Position numbers and translations under genes: made by a program
Origin: Fontivita pretiosa
GTDB taxonomy: Bacteria; Planctomycetota; Phycisphaerae; Tepidisphaerales; Tepidisphaeraceae
Reading direction: 5' to 3'
DNA: 64,000 bases
Assembly (NCBI RefSeq): GCF_050410795.1
Contig: NZ_CP191258.1
Span: forward strand, 4,588,001 to 4,652,000
In this document: one piece after another, positions 17,546 through 25,289 of the stretch
Layout: each line of letters begins with the position of its first letter
Numbering within the stretch: the first letter of the stretch is position 1
The notes under the pieces: generated by a model
Told to the model about the DNA's origin: nothing
Database searches by the model: none
What the model saw: only the letters and a program-made list of their open reading frames with translations

Positions 17546-17848
17546 ATGAACCAGGTTTCCACACAACACGATCAGCTTGTCCACGCCGCTCGGGTGTGGG
17601 TGGCGCAAACGTTCTTCGGGCAGATGCTCAGGCAGATGCGCAACAGCCCGTTCAAGAGCGAGTTGCTGGAGGGAGGGCGCGGGGGGCAGGCGTTCGCCAA
17701 CCAGCTCGACCAGAAGCTGGCCGAGCGGATGGCCGGCAGCAAAGCGGCGGATCGCATCGTCAACAGCATCGTCAGGCGGATCGAAGGTCGGGGCAGGATT
17801 CAGCACAGGTCAAAACCGAATGTCGCGGCAACTGATCGAGCAGCTTGA
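17546..17848 (+). CDS. flgJ: FlgJ-like rod-binding protein (N-terminal domain only)
   Basis: A 100-residue protein matching the N-terminal rod-capping domain of FlgJ. It has ARVWVAQTFFGQMLRQMRNS then PFKSELLEGGRGGQAFANQL and LDQKLAERMAG, the conserved helical pattern with the E/G-G-Q motif. The muramidase domain found in enteric FlgJ is absent, as in many bacteria that use a separate peptidoglycan hydrolase. The Arg-rich C-terminus overlaps the start of the next gene by 29 bp, which suggests translational coupling. Assignment rests on a short region plus its position after flgI. Confidence 0.75.
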   Translation: MNQVSTQHDQLVHAARVWVAQTFFGQMLRQMRNSPFKSELLEGGRGGQAFANQLDQKLAERMAGSKAADRIVNSIVRRIEGRGRIQHRSKPNVAATDRAA

Positions 17849-18317
17849 AGGGGTGCTGCAACTGCTGATCGACGAGCACAGGCGGATGCTGGGGCACGTC
17901 GAGTCGCAGCAGGCGGCGATGCGCGAACTGAAGGTGCAGGCCGTGGAAGACGCGACGCACCGCCAGGAAGCCAGCCGCATGAGGATCGCATCGCTGGAGA
18001 CACGGCGGCGGATGCTCGTGCAGCAGATCGCCAGGCTCAACCGGCTCGATCCGCAGCACACGACTCTGGCGCAGATCGCGGAATTGTCCGGGCAGGGCGG
18101 CCAGCGGTTGCTTGAGCTTCGCGACGAACTGAAAGGGCTGATCAAACAGATCGCCGACCGCACGCACATTGCCGGGCGGCTGGCATCGGCGGTGCTGGGG
18201 CATCTGAATACGGCGATGCGGCTGTTCGCGGATGCGGTCGGACAGGCCGGAACGTACACCAAGCACGGCACCCCGCGCGTGCCGGGACGGATCGGAGTGA
18301 TGGAAGCAGTCGGATGA
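17820..18317 (+). CDS. flgN: FlgN-like flagellar export chaperone
   Basis: A 165-residue helical protein from ATG 17820 that fits the FlgN family, cytoplasmic chaperones for the hook-associated proteins FlgK and FlgL. It opens LIEQLEGVLQLLIDEHRRML and continues with long amphipathic helices (LKVQAVEDATHRQEASRMRI, LETRRRMLVQQIARLNRLDP). A YTKHG motif lies near the C-terminus; FlgN proteins often have Tyr-x-x-x-Gly there. Its position directly before flgK and flgL strengthens the call. Overlaps the end of flgJ by 29 bp. Sequence similarity alone is weak, as usual for this family. Confidence 0.78.
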   Translation: MSRQLIEQLEGVLQLLIDEHRRMLGHVESQQAAMRELKVQAVEDATHRQEASRMRIASLETRRRMLVQQIARLNRLDPQHTTLAQIAELSGQGGQRLLELRDELKGLIKQIADRTHIAGRLASAVLGHLNTAMRLFADAVGQAGTYTKHGTPRVPGRIGVMEAVG

Positions 18318-18323
18318 TCGAGT

Positions 18324-18398
18324 GATCAGTGGCCGGTGGTCAGTGCCGACCACGAGCGGCCACCGACGACTGATCACTGACCACTGACCACTGGCCAC
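18324..18398. repeat. Inverted repeat between flgN and flgK
   Basis: The 82-bp gap is almost wholly palindromic. AGTGATCAGTGGCCGGTGGT on the left faces GGCCACCGACGACTGATCAC on the right, followed by further GACCACTG repeats that run to the flgK start codon. It could form a large hairpin in the mRNA just before flgK. No T-run is present. Confidence 0.5.
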
Positions 18399-18399
18399 T

Positions 18400-20100
18400 A
18401 TGTCATTAATCGGCGCGCTCAATATCGGCAAGACTGCACTGGCGGTGACGCAGGCGCAGATCCAGACGACCGGCAACAACATCTCGAATGCCGGCAACGC
18501 CGACTATACGCGCCAGGTTGCCCGCGCCACGCCCAACAAGGATCTTCTGGCCGGGCCGGGAATCTTCCTGGGCACCGGGATCAACCTGCAATCGGTGCAG
18601 CGGCAGATCGACGAGGCGCTGGAGGGGCGGATTCGCGGCAGCGTCTCCGACGACGAATCGGCCAACGTGATGCAGCAGTGGCTGGGACGCATCGAGTCGT
18701 TGTTCAACGAGCTGAGCGACCAGGACCTGTCAACCCAGCTCAGCACGTTCTTCAACAGTTGGTCAAACCTTGCGAACAAGCCGCAGGACATTGGCCTGCG
18801 GCAGGTGGTCATCCAGAACGGCTCGAATTTGGCGCAGTCGTTCAAGGATCTGCGGGCGCAGCTCGGGTCGCTTCAAAGCGACGTGGATCAGCGGACCGAG
18901 GCGCTGGTGAACAACGCCAACGCGCTGGCCGATCAGATCGCGCAGCTCAACGCGCAGATCATCCAGGCCGAGGGCGGCTCGGGCGGCACGGCCAATGCGC
19001 TTCGGGATCAGCGCGACGCCGTGCTCAAGCAGCTTGCCGAACTGATCGACATCAAGACGGTGCTCCAGGACAACGGCGTGATGGATGTGTACGTCGGTTC
19101 CGAGCCGCTGGTCACCGGCGACATCAACCGCGGCGTGGGGATGCGCAGGCAGAGTGTGGATGGCGAGCTCGAGACAGCGGTGATCTTCAGGCAGAGCGAC
19201 GGGGCGATGAAGCTGTCGGCCGGACAGCTTGGGGCGCTGGGGCAGGTCCGCAGCACCATCGGCGAGGTGCTGGACCAGGTCGATTCGCTGGCGGCGAGCC
19301 TGATTTTCGAGCTGAACCGGATTCACTCCTCCGGGCAGGGGCTGGAAGGGATGACGACGGTTGTCGCGGACAACATCGTCGAGGATACGAGCGCGGCGCT
19401 GAACAGCCAGGCCGCGGGGCTGAAATTCACGGCGACAACCGGCAGCTTTGTGGTTCACGTGCGCAACAGGATCACCGGGCTGAGCAGCAGCACGCTGATT
19501 CAGGTGGATCTGGACGGACTGAACGGAAACGACACGACGCTTCAATCGCTGCAGGCGGACCTGGACGCGATCGGCAACATCTCGGCGTCAATCAGCGGCG
19601 GGAGGCTGTCGATCTCGGCCGACAGCTCGGATGTGCAAATCAGTTTCTCGCAGGACAGCAGCGGGGTCTTGGCGGCGCTGGGAATCAACAGCTTCTTCAG
19701 CGGATCCGATGCAGGCAACATCGCGGTGAACCAGACGATCGCCGCCAAGCCCGCGCTGCTGGCGGCGGCGCAGAACGGTGAGCGTGGCGACAACCAGACG
19801 GCGCTGGCGATCGCGGGGCTGGAATCGCAGGGGCTTTCATCGCTGGGCGGGGCGAGCATCAAACAGAATTACGAGGCGATGGTGAACGGCATCGCCACCA
19901 GCGCCGCCGCCGCCAGAACCAGTGCCGAAGCCACCGCCACGATTCGCCAGACGCTTGCGGCGCAGCGCGAGGCGCTCAGCGGTGTGAGCCTGGACGAGGA
20001 AGCGGTGAACCTGATGAAGCAGCAGCGTGCCTTTCAGGGCGCCGCCAAGCTCATCAGCGCGGTCAACGAGCTGATGCAGACGCTGCTGAACATGGCGTGA
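18400..20100 (+). CDS. flgK: Flagellar hook-associated protein 1 FlgK
   Basis: A 566-residue hook-filament junction protein. The N-terminus (LIGALNIGKTALAVTQAQIQ then TTGNNISNAGNADYTRQVAR) and C-terminus (VSLDEEAVNLMKQQRAFQGA then AKLISAVNELMQTLLNM) are the classic FlgK signatures that form the D0 coiled coil. The centre contains WLGRIESLFNELSDQDLSTQ and a variable beta region. The length is close to the enteric protein (547). It is preceded by a palindromic gap, with no obvious Shine-Dalgarno, so the start is set by family alignment. Follows the chaperone gene flgN. Confidence 0.95.
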   Translation: MSLIGALNIGKTALAVTQAQIQTTGNNISNAGNADYTRQVARATPNKDLLAGPGIFLGTGINLQSVQRQIDEALEGRIRGSVSDDESANVMQQWLGRIESLFNELSDQDLSTQLSTFFNSWSNLANKPQDIGLRQVVIQNGSNLAQSFKDLRAQLGSLQSDVDQRTEALVNNANALADQIAQLNAQIIQAEGGSGGTANALRDQRDAVLKQLAELIDIKTVLQDNGVMDVYVGSEPLVTGDINRGVGMRRQSVDGELETAVIFRQSDGAMKLSAGQLGALGQVRSTIGEVLDQVDSLAASLIFELNRIHSSGQGLEGMTTVVADNIVEDTSAALNSQAAGLKFTATTGSFVVHVRNRITGLSSSTLIQVDLDGLNGNDTTLQSLQADLDAIGNISASISGGRLSISADSSDVQISFSQDSSGVLAALGINSFFSGSDAGNIAVNQTIAAKPALLAAAQNGERGDNQTALAIAGLESQGLSSLGGASIKQNYEAMVNGIATSAAAARTSAEATATIRQTLAAQREALSGVSLDEEAVNLMKQQRAFQGAAKLISAVNELMQTLLNMA

Positions 20101-20124
20101 CATTCAGGCTTGCGGTAGCAGATC

Positions 20125-22056
20125 ATGGCCATCCTTCCGCTTCAACTTGCACGGGTGAGCAACCAGCTTCGCATCAGCGTGGCGAATTCCACCATTTCGC
20201 GCACGCAGTCGCAGTTGTTGCGGGTACAGAACGAGCTTTCAACGGGCAAGAAGCTCAGTGTGCCCAGCGACAATCCGGGCGATGCCGCCATCGCTCAGCA
20301 GATTCGCAAGCTGCTGGAACAGCGTCAGGCGTATGCACAGAACCTCACGCGCGCCGGCTCGCACCTGGGTGAGGTTGACTCAAGTTTGGGCGAGTTGAGC
20401 GAGCTGCTGCGTCAGGCACAGACGATCGCGTCGGCGAACGTCGGTTCGGACGTGACCCCCGAGCAGCGCCAGAATGCCGCCACTATCGTTGATGCGCTGT
20501 ATCGCCAGTTGCTTGCGGTGGGCAACCGGCAGTTCGACGGCGTGTATCTTTTCGGAGGGGATCGCTCGACCGATCCGCCGTTTGTCGAGGTGGGCGGCGG
20601 GGTGCGGTTCGTCGGATCATCCCGGGTGCTGAGCAATACCTTTGACGAAGGATCGATTCTGCCGTTCATGGTGGATGGCGAGCAGGTGTTCGGCGCGCTG
20701 TCGTCGCGCGTGGAAGGGACGGCGGACCTGGGGCCGAGCCTGACGCTGAACACGCGACTGCGTGATCTGCGCGGCGCCGGCGGGCAGGGCGTGCGGACGG
20801 GATCGATCAGGATCGGCAACGGCTCGACCACGGCGATCGTGGACCTGTCGCAGGCGGACACGATCGGCGATGTGATCAATGCGATCAACGCGGCGGGCGT
20901 GGGGACGATCACGGCGTCGCTGTCGCCGGACGGAATGGGGCTTGAGCTCAGTGGCGGGGGCACGGACGACATCACAGTGACGGAGGTCGGCGGGGGGACG
21001 ACCGCCAGCGACCTGGGAATCCTCCAGCCGATCGGCGCCGGGGCGGGCGTTGCCCTGGTCGGCTCCAGCGTGCAGGCACGCGTGACGGAGCTGACGCCGC
21101 TGGCGAACCTGCGCGGCGGCGCGGGGATCGACACGGCCGGTGGAATGATCATCACCAACGGCCTGATCTCCAGCTCGATCGATCTGAGCGGCGCGACGAC
21201 GGTTCAGGATCTGCTCAACGCGATCAATGGCTCGGGAGCCAACGTGCGTGCCGAGATCAACGCCGCGGGGACTGGCATCAACATCTACAATCCCACCCAG
21301 GGCACGCGAATGACCATTGCCGAGAACGGCGGCACGACTGCCACCGACCTGGGCGTGCGAAGCTTCGGGCCGGACTCGAAACTTGCGGAGCTGAACCTCG
21401 GGCAGGGTGTTCGCGGCGTGCAGGGCAACGACATCCGGATCACCGATTCGGCCGGCGTGAGTTTTGAGCTGGACATTGATGGTCTTCAGACGGTTCAGGA
21501 CGTGCTGGACGCGATCAACCTGGCGGCGACGGGGGCGGGGGCGGGCGTGACGGCGAGCTTTGCGACGGTCGGGAACGGAATCGTGCTGACGGACACGGCC
21601 GGCGGCGGGGGGGCGCTGACGGTCACGCCTGTAAACTTTTCCCAGGCCGCCGAAGACCTGGGGCTGACAGTTGCCGCTTCGGGCGGGGTGATCAGCGGCA
21701 GCGACGTGCATCCGGTGGAGCCGGGGGGAATCTTCTCAAATCTGATTCTGCTGCGCGATGCGCTGCGAAGCAGCGACGCGGCGGGGATCACCCGTGCGGC
21801 CGAGGCGCTACAGGCGGATTACGATCGCGTGGTGCAGATCCGCGGGCAGACGGGCGCGCGGATACAGGAGATCGAATCCCGCCAACAGCGGCTGGCGGAC
21901 CAGAACCTGGCGACGCAGGCGTTGCTGTCGAGCCTGGAGGACACGGATTTCGCCGAGGCCGTTTCGCGCTTTCAGACGTTGCAGACGGCGCTTCAGGCGA
22001 GCTTGCAGACCAGCGCGCGGATTCTGGATCTGTCGCTGCTGGACTTTCTGCGTTGA
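20125..22056 (+). CDS. flgL: Flagellar hook-associated protein 3 FlgL, enlarged
   Basis: A 643-residue hook-filament junction protein, about twice the enteric length (317). The ends are canonical: RISVANSTISRTQSQLLRVQ, then NELSTGKKLSVPSDNPGDAA at the N-terminus, and a C-terminus with LLSSLEDTDFAEAVSRFQTL ending ILDLSLLDFLR. The middle contains three flagellin-IN-type units: SIRIGNG...TIGDVINAINAAG near residue 225, MIITNG...TVQDLLNAINGSG near 338, and DIRITD...TVQDVLDAINLAA near 433. These are probably surface-exposed D2/D3-like insertions. Starts 24 bp after flgK. Confidence 0.92.
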   Translation: MAILPLQLARVSNQLRISVANSTISRTQSQLLRVQNELSTGKKLSVPSDNPGDAAIAQQIRKLLEQRQAYAQNLTRAGSHLGEVDSSLGELSELLRQAQTIASANVGSDVTPEQRQNAATIVDALYRQLLAVGNRQFDGVYLFGGDRSTDPPFVEVGGGVRFVGSSRVLSNTFDEGSILPFMVDGEQVFGALSSRVEGTADLGPSLTLNTRLRDLRGAGGQGVRTGSIRIGNGSTTAIVDLSQADTIGDVINAINAAGVGTITASLSPDGMGLELSGGGTDDITVTEVGGGTTASDLGILQPIGAGAGVALVGSSVQARVTELTPLANLRGGAGIDTAGGMIITNGLISSSIDLSGATTVQDLLNAINGSGANVRAEINAAGTGINIYNPTQGTRMTIAENGGTTATDLGVRSFGPDSKLAELNLGQGVRGVQGNDIRITDSAGVSFELDIDGLQTVQDVLDAINLAATGAGAGVTASFATVGNGIVLTDTAGGGGALTVTPVNFSQAAEDLGLTVAASGGVISGSDVHPVEPGGIFSNLILLRDALRSSDAAGITRAAEALQADYDRVVQIRGQTGARIQEIESRQQRLADQNLATQALLSSLEDTDFAEAVSRFQTLQTALQASLQTSARILDLSLLDFLR

Positions 22057-22066
22057 GGCCGGAGCG

Positions 22067-22083
22067 CGGCACGGGAATTGCTT
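22067..22083 (+). promoter_or_regulatory. Sigma-54-like -24/-12 promoter upstream of fliW-csrA
   Basis: CGGCACG-GGAA-TTGCTT: GG at 22068-22069 and GC at 22080-22081 are separated by exactly 10 bases, and the flanking bases match TGGCACG-N4-TTGCW at all but the first position. This is the best sigma-54 match seen in the window. Transcription would start near 22093. Confidence 0.65.
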
Positions 22084-22128
22084 TGAGTTACAGCAGCGTG
22101 TATTGCAAGTGGAGAAAAGGCATTCATC

Positions 22129-22284
22129 ATGCCATCGCGCAGCAGAATTTGCCGGGATGCGCGAGAGTTGCCGCGGAGAGACAGGGCGGGGCGGCGGCAG
22201 GGGCGGAGAACGAGGCGTCGCTGGAGCGGCGCACGGGCGCGGGTGTGGACCGGATCGGAGTGTCCGGCTGACGCGCGGGGCTGA
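22129..22284 (+). CDS. Possible 51-residue Arg-rich leader peptide
   Basis: ATG 22129 follows GGAGAAAAGG (22111-22120) with good spacing and lies about 36 bp after the predicted sigma-54 start site, so it would be the first frame translated from that transcript. The product begins MPSRSRICRDARELPRRDRA, remains very Arg-rich, and stops at 22284, leaving about 265 bp before fliW. The composition is what GC-rich non-coding DNA gives by chance, so the peptide itself may be unimportant. The initiation signals are the only support. Confidence 0.3.
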   Translation: MPSRSRICRDARELPRRDRAGRRQGRRTRRRWSGARARVWTGSECPADARG

Positions 22285-22550
22285 GATGCCGGAGTGGACA
22301 GATGCCTGTGGGGCGCTGATGCCCGAAGGAATCGGGCGATCGGCGCGCGGGATGCGAGGGCCGGGACGCAACGGGCGGAGCCCGGGCGGATCGGCGCCGA
22401 GCTGAAGGTTGTGCCCCCGCGATGGATCGCGGGGCGGCGGGCGGTCGTGCAGCGGCCGCCCCGGACCGTCGCGAGCGCAGCGGATGCCGGCGCTGAAGTA
22501 AGCCTGGCGGCGATCGCGCGGTGGTCAGTCCAGAAATGGAGTTCGCGCAG

Positions 22551-23000
22551 ATGGAGATCGAGACGACGCGATTCGGGCGGCTGGAGGTGGATGATGATCG
22601 GATCATCACCCTGCCGCGCGGGCTGCTGGGGTTTCCCAACCACACCCGCTACGCCCTGATCCAGACCGGCCAGGAGAACTATTTCTTCTGGCTTCAGTCG
22701 GTGGACGAACCCGGGCTGGCGTTTGTGGTGACGGACCCGAGCATTTTCTTCCGAGACTACGAGGTGCCGCTGCGTGAGGAGACGCTGGCGGAGCTGGAGT
22801 TGACCGACCCTGCGATGGCGCAGGTGTTTGTGATCTGCAACAAGGTGGAGGAGTGGCTGACGGGCAACCTGCTGGGTCCGATTGTAGTGAATGCACAAAA
22901 CAGGCAGGGCGCGCAGGTGGTATTGACGGACAAGAAGTGGACGACGCGGCAGCCGTTGCTCAGGCTCCAGATGGAGGTTCCGCTGGCCAAATCTGCCTGA
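22551..23000 (+). CDS. fliW: Flagellar assembly factor FliW
   Basis: A 149-residue cytoplasmic protein from ATG 22551 (MEIETTRFGRLEVDDDRIIT) with GGAG upstream; ATG 22536 and GTG 22521 are alternatives. It carries the family features LPRGLLGFPNHTRYALI and FFWLQSVDEPGLAFVVTDP, a long acidic helix, and LLGPIVVNAQNRQGAQVVL then QPLLRL at the end. FliW binds CsrA and flagellin alternately: free flagellin sequesters FliW, and released FliW inhibits CsrA, which otherwise blocks flagellin translation. The csrA and fliC genes are directly downstream, so all three partners are together. Confidence 0.95.
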   Translation: MEIETTRFGRLEVDDDRIITLPRGLLGFPNHTRYALIQTGQENYFFWLQSVDEPGLAFVVTDPSIFFRDYEVPLREETLAELELTDPAMAQVFVICNKVEEWLTGNLLGPIVVNAQNRQGAQVVLTDKKWTTRQPLLRLQMEVPLAKSA

Positions 23001-23141
23001 AAAGCGGGCAGTTTTGGCGGTTTCGGCAGCGCAAGTCCTCTTGCGTGCCGCCGCCGGGCAGTTTGCGGGGGCCGGCGGACCGTCGCCAGGCGGTGGTTAT
23101 CGGCACGTGGGGCAGCGCTGGATTCAGCGGACCGGCGCCGC

Positions 23142-23166
23142 GTGGGCTATAATAGTGCAAGCCCAC
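23142..23166 (+). promoter_or_regulatory. Candidate csrA promoter with inverted repeat around the -10 box
   Basis: A perfect TATAAT lies at 23148-23153. No good -35 is seen at 16-18 bp. The -10 is flanked by an inverted repeat, GTGGGC (23142-23147) and GCCCAC (23161-23166), 13 bases apart, which could be an operator or an mRNA 5' hairpin. Located about 120 bp upstream of csrA. Confidence 0.45.
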
Positions 23167-23287
23167 CGGTGCGCCGCGACGAGGATGCGTCGCGGATTGT
23201 GGTGGGCCGAGTCTTGATCGAGCCTTCAGCCGTAAATGAAAGCTCAGGCTCAAGTCGCCGGCCCCTTACCCAGGAAGGAGCCAACGT

Positions 23288-23617
23288 ATGCTCGTACTGT
23301 CCCGTCAACGCGACGAGACGATCATGATCGGGGACGATATCGAGGTGACCGTGGTCGATATTCGAGGAGACAAGGTCCGCCTCGGGATCAACGCCCCCAA
23401 AGAGATCAGCGTCCATCGCAAGGAAGTTTATGACGCCATCCGGCGCGAGAACCGCGCCGCGGCACAAGTCAAACCCGAGGATCTTTCGGGTCTGGGAAAG
23501 ATCGGATCGCGTGGTCCGCAGCAGGCGCAGCCACCGCAGCAGGCGCATTCCCCTCAGGACGCGCCGACGCAGCCGCAGGCGCCGCAGTCGGGGCCGGCAA
23601 GAGAAGACAAGAAGTAG
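23288..23617 (+). CDS. csrA: Carbon storage regulator CsrA with an extended C-terminal tail
   Basis: An RNA-binding dimer that represses translation by covering GGA-containing ribosome binding sites. The first ~70 residues are canonical: MLVLSRQRDETIMIGDDIEV, VDIRGDKVRLGINAPKEISV and HRKEVYDAIRREN. The protein is 109 residues long, against 60-75 usually. The extra ~40 residues are Gln/Pro-rich (PQQAQPPQQAHSPQDAPTQP) and probably disordered. A strong AGGAAGGAG Shine-Dalgarno precedes ATG 23288. Its place between fliW and fliC points to the FliW-CsrA-flagellin switch. Confidence 0.95.
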   Translation: MLVLSRQRDETIMIGDDIEVTVVDIRGDKVRLGINAPKEISVHRKEVYDAIRRENRAAAQVKPEDLSGLGKIGSRGPQQAQPPQQAHSPQDAPTQPQAPQSGPAREDKK

Positions 23618-23661
23618 AGGACTTCGGATCGGCGATCGGGCAAGCGCAACGGACTTGATCC

Positions 23662-23677
23662 TGGATCAGCAGTTGCG
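23662..23677 (+). promoter_or_regulatory. Sigma-54-like element upstream of fliC1
   Basis: TGGATCAGCAGTTGCG: GG at 23663-23664 and GC at 23675-23676 have exact 10-base spacing, and TTGC matches the -12 element. The bases after the GG depart from consensus. If used, transcription would begin near 23688, giving an 88-base flagellin leader that includes both hairpins below. Confidence 0.4.
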
Positions 23678-23701
23678 GACTGACCGTCGTCGCTCCGGCC
23701 C

Positions 23702-23770
23702 GGTTCCACGGATCGGAACCTGCCATCCCGAGCCACAGGCTCGGTAACAGCCATAAGCAATCATGGAGGA
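23702..23770 (+). promoter_or_regulatory. fliC1 mRNA leader with predicted CsrA binding sites
   Basis: Hairpin one: GGTTCC (23702-23707), loop ACGGATC, GGAACC (23715-23720); the loop exposes ACGGA, a CsrA-type ANGGA motif. Hairpin two: CCGAGCC (23728-23734), loop ACA, GGCTCGG (23738-23744). The Shine-Dalgarno is ATGGAGGA (23763-23770), a second ANGGA site. An upstream hairpin-loop GGA plus a GGA at the ribosome binding site is the layout known from B. subtilis hag. Confidence 0.55.
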
Positions 23771-23775
23771 TTGAA

Positions 23776-25212
23776 ATGGCCCGCATCAACACGAACGTCG
23801 CGTCGCTGACGGCCCAGCGTGGGCTGGCCAAGACGCATCGGACGCTGAACGACACGTTGCAGCGATTGAGCACGGGGCTGCGGATCAACCGCGGAGCCGA
23901 CGACCCGGCGGGGTTGATCGCCTCCGAAGGACTGCGCAGCGAAATCAGCGGCATCAACCAGGCGATCGACAACTCGCAGCGCGCCAGCAACGTGATCGCC
24001 ACCGCCGAAGGCGCCTTGCAGGAAGTGGCGGCGCTGCTGCTGAACATCAAGGACCTGGTGGTGGAGGCCGCCAACGTCGGGGCGCTCAGCCCCGAGGAGA
24101 TCGCCGCCAACCAGCTCCAGATCGACTCGGCCGTCGAGAGCATCACCCGCATCAGCAACACCACGACCTTCGCCGGGTTGAAGCTGCTGAACGGGAACCT
24201 GGACTACCTGACCAGCGGCGTGGCGACCAGCGCGATCAAGGCGCTGCACATCAGCCAGGCGAACTTCGGCACGACCGGCGAGCCGATCCCGGTGCAGATC
24301 GAGGTGATCACCAGCGCCGAGCCGGCAGTGATCCAGTTCCGCGCCAGCGCGGTCAGCGGCGGATCGGTGACGCTGGAGATCACCGGCAACGAAGGGGTGG
24401 ACGTGCTGACCTTCACCAGCGGCACGACCGCCAGCGCCATCGCCTTTGCCGTCAACCGCATTACCGACAGCACCGGCGTACGCGCCGAGCTGATCAACAG
24501 CGCCAACGCCGCCTCCGGAATCGCCTTCGTCTCCAGCGGATACGGATCCAAGAGCTTCGTATCGGTCCGTGCCCAGAGCGGGAGCTTCACCACCGTCGAT
24601 TCCGACGGCAACTCCAAGACACGCACTGTCGGCGTGGATGCGGTGGCGACGATCAACGGTGCGCTGACCGTCGGCGACGGGCTGAACATCAAGCTCAACA
24701 GCGCCGCGCTGGACATCGAGCTGACCCTGGACGAGCAGTTCGGCATCGGCTCGACCAGCTTCGCGATCACCGGCGGCGGGGCGCTGTTCCAGCTCGGGCC
24801 GCAGGTCAGCACCAACCAGCAGGTGAACATCGGGATCCAGTCGGTTGCGGCGAGCAAGCTGGGGGATGAGGACGTCGGCTTCCTGAACGATATCGTGACG
24901 GGTGGACCGGCGACGCTGGTGGGTCGCAATGCGGCGCAGGCCAGCAAGATCGTCGAGCGTGCGATTCGTGAGGTGGCGGTGCTGCGCGGACGTCTGGGGG
25001 CGTTCGAGAAGAACACGCTTCAGACGAACATCAATTCGCTGAGCATCGCGTTGGAGAACGTGACCGCCAGCGAGAGCAGCATCCGCGACGCCGACTTTGC
25101 CGCCGAAACCGCGGCGCTGACCCGCGCCCAGATCCTCACGCAGGCGGGCACGTCGGTGCTGGCCACCGCCAACGCCACGCCGCAGACCGTGCTGTCGCTG
25201 CTCGGCGGGTAG
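23776..25212 (+). CDS. fliC: Flagellin 1
   Basis: A 478-residue filament subunit. N-terminal D0/D1: MARINTNVASLTAQRGLAKT, LQRLSTGLRINRGADDPAGL and IASEGLRSEISGINQAIDNS. C-terminal D1/D0: LRGRLGAFEKNTLQTNINSL, ASESSIRDADFAAETAALTR, then a tail ending TVLSLLGG. The centre has beta-rich surface domains. A second flagellin, similar in plan, lies at 30125. Strong Shine-Dalgarno GGAGGA. The last 74 bp of this gene recur at 26926-26999, fused to another gene. Expression is probably controlled by CsrA and FliW through the leader. Confidence 0.97.
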   Translation: MARINTNVASLTAQRGLAKTHRTLNDTLQRLSTGLRINRGADDPAGLIASEGLRSEISGINQAIDNSQRASNVIATAEGALQEVAALLLNIKDLVVEAANVGALSPEEIAANQLQIDSAVESITRISNTTTFAGLKLLNGNLDYLTSGVATSAIKALHISQANFGTTGEPIPVQIEVITSAEPAVIQFRASAVSGGSVTLEITGNEGVDVLTFTSGTTASAIAFAVNRITDSTGVRAELINSANAASGIAFVSSGYGSKSFVSVRAQSGSFTTVDSDGNSKTRTVGVDAVATINGALTVGDGLNIKLNSAALDIELTLDEQFGIGSTSFAITGGGALFQLGPQVSTNQQVNIGIQSVAASKLGDEDVGFLNDIVTGGPATLVGRNAAQASKIVERAIREVAVLRGRLGAFEKNTLQTNINSLSIALENVTASESSIRDADFAAETAALTRAQILTQAGTSVLATANATPQTVLSLLGG

Positions 25213-25257
25213 GGCGCGTCGCCAGTCCAGATGGGTTTGACTTGAGCAGTGCTCAGC

Positions 25258-25289
25258 GGGCCGGGAGCCACACCGTGGAGTCCCGGCCC
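25258..25289 (+). terminator. Hairpin terminator after flagellin 1
   Basis: GGGCCGGGA (25258-25266) pairs perfectly with TCCCGGCCC (25281-25289), with an inner CCAC/GTGG stem in the loop. It lies 46 bp after the fliC1 stop. No real T-run follows. A nearly identical hairpin follows the second flagellin tail at 27043. Confidence 0.6.

Larger units (their letters stand above)
22057..22550. other. Upstream region of fliW
   Basis: About 490 bp without a recognised gene. It contains a strong sigma-54-like promoter (22067-22083) and, correctly placed behind it, a ribosome binding site and a 51-codon Arg-rich frame (22129-22284). The remaining 270 bp is GC-rich and purine-biased, with no protein-like frame. 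Confidence 0.5.
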
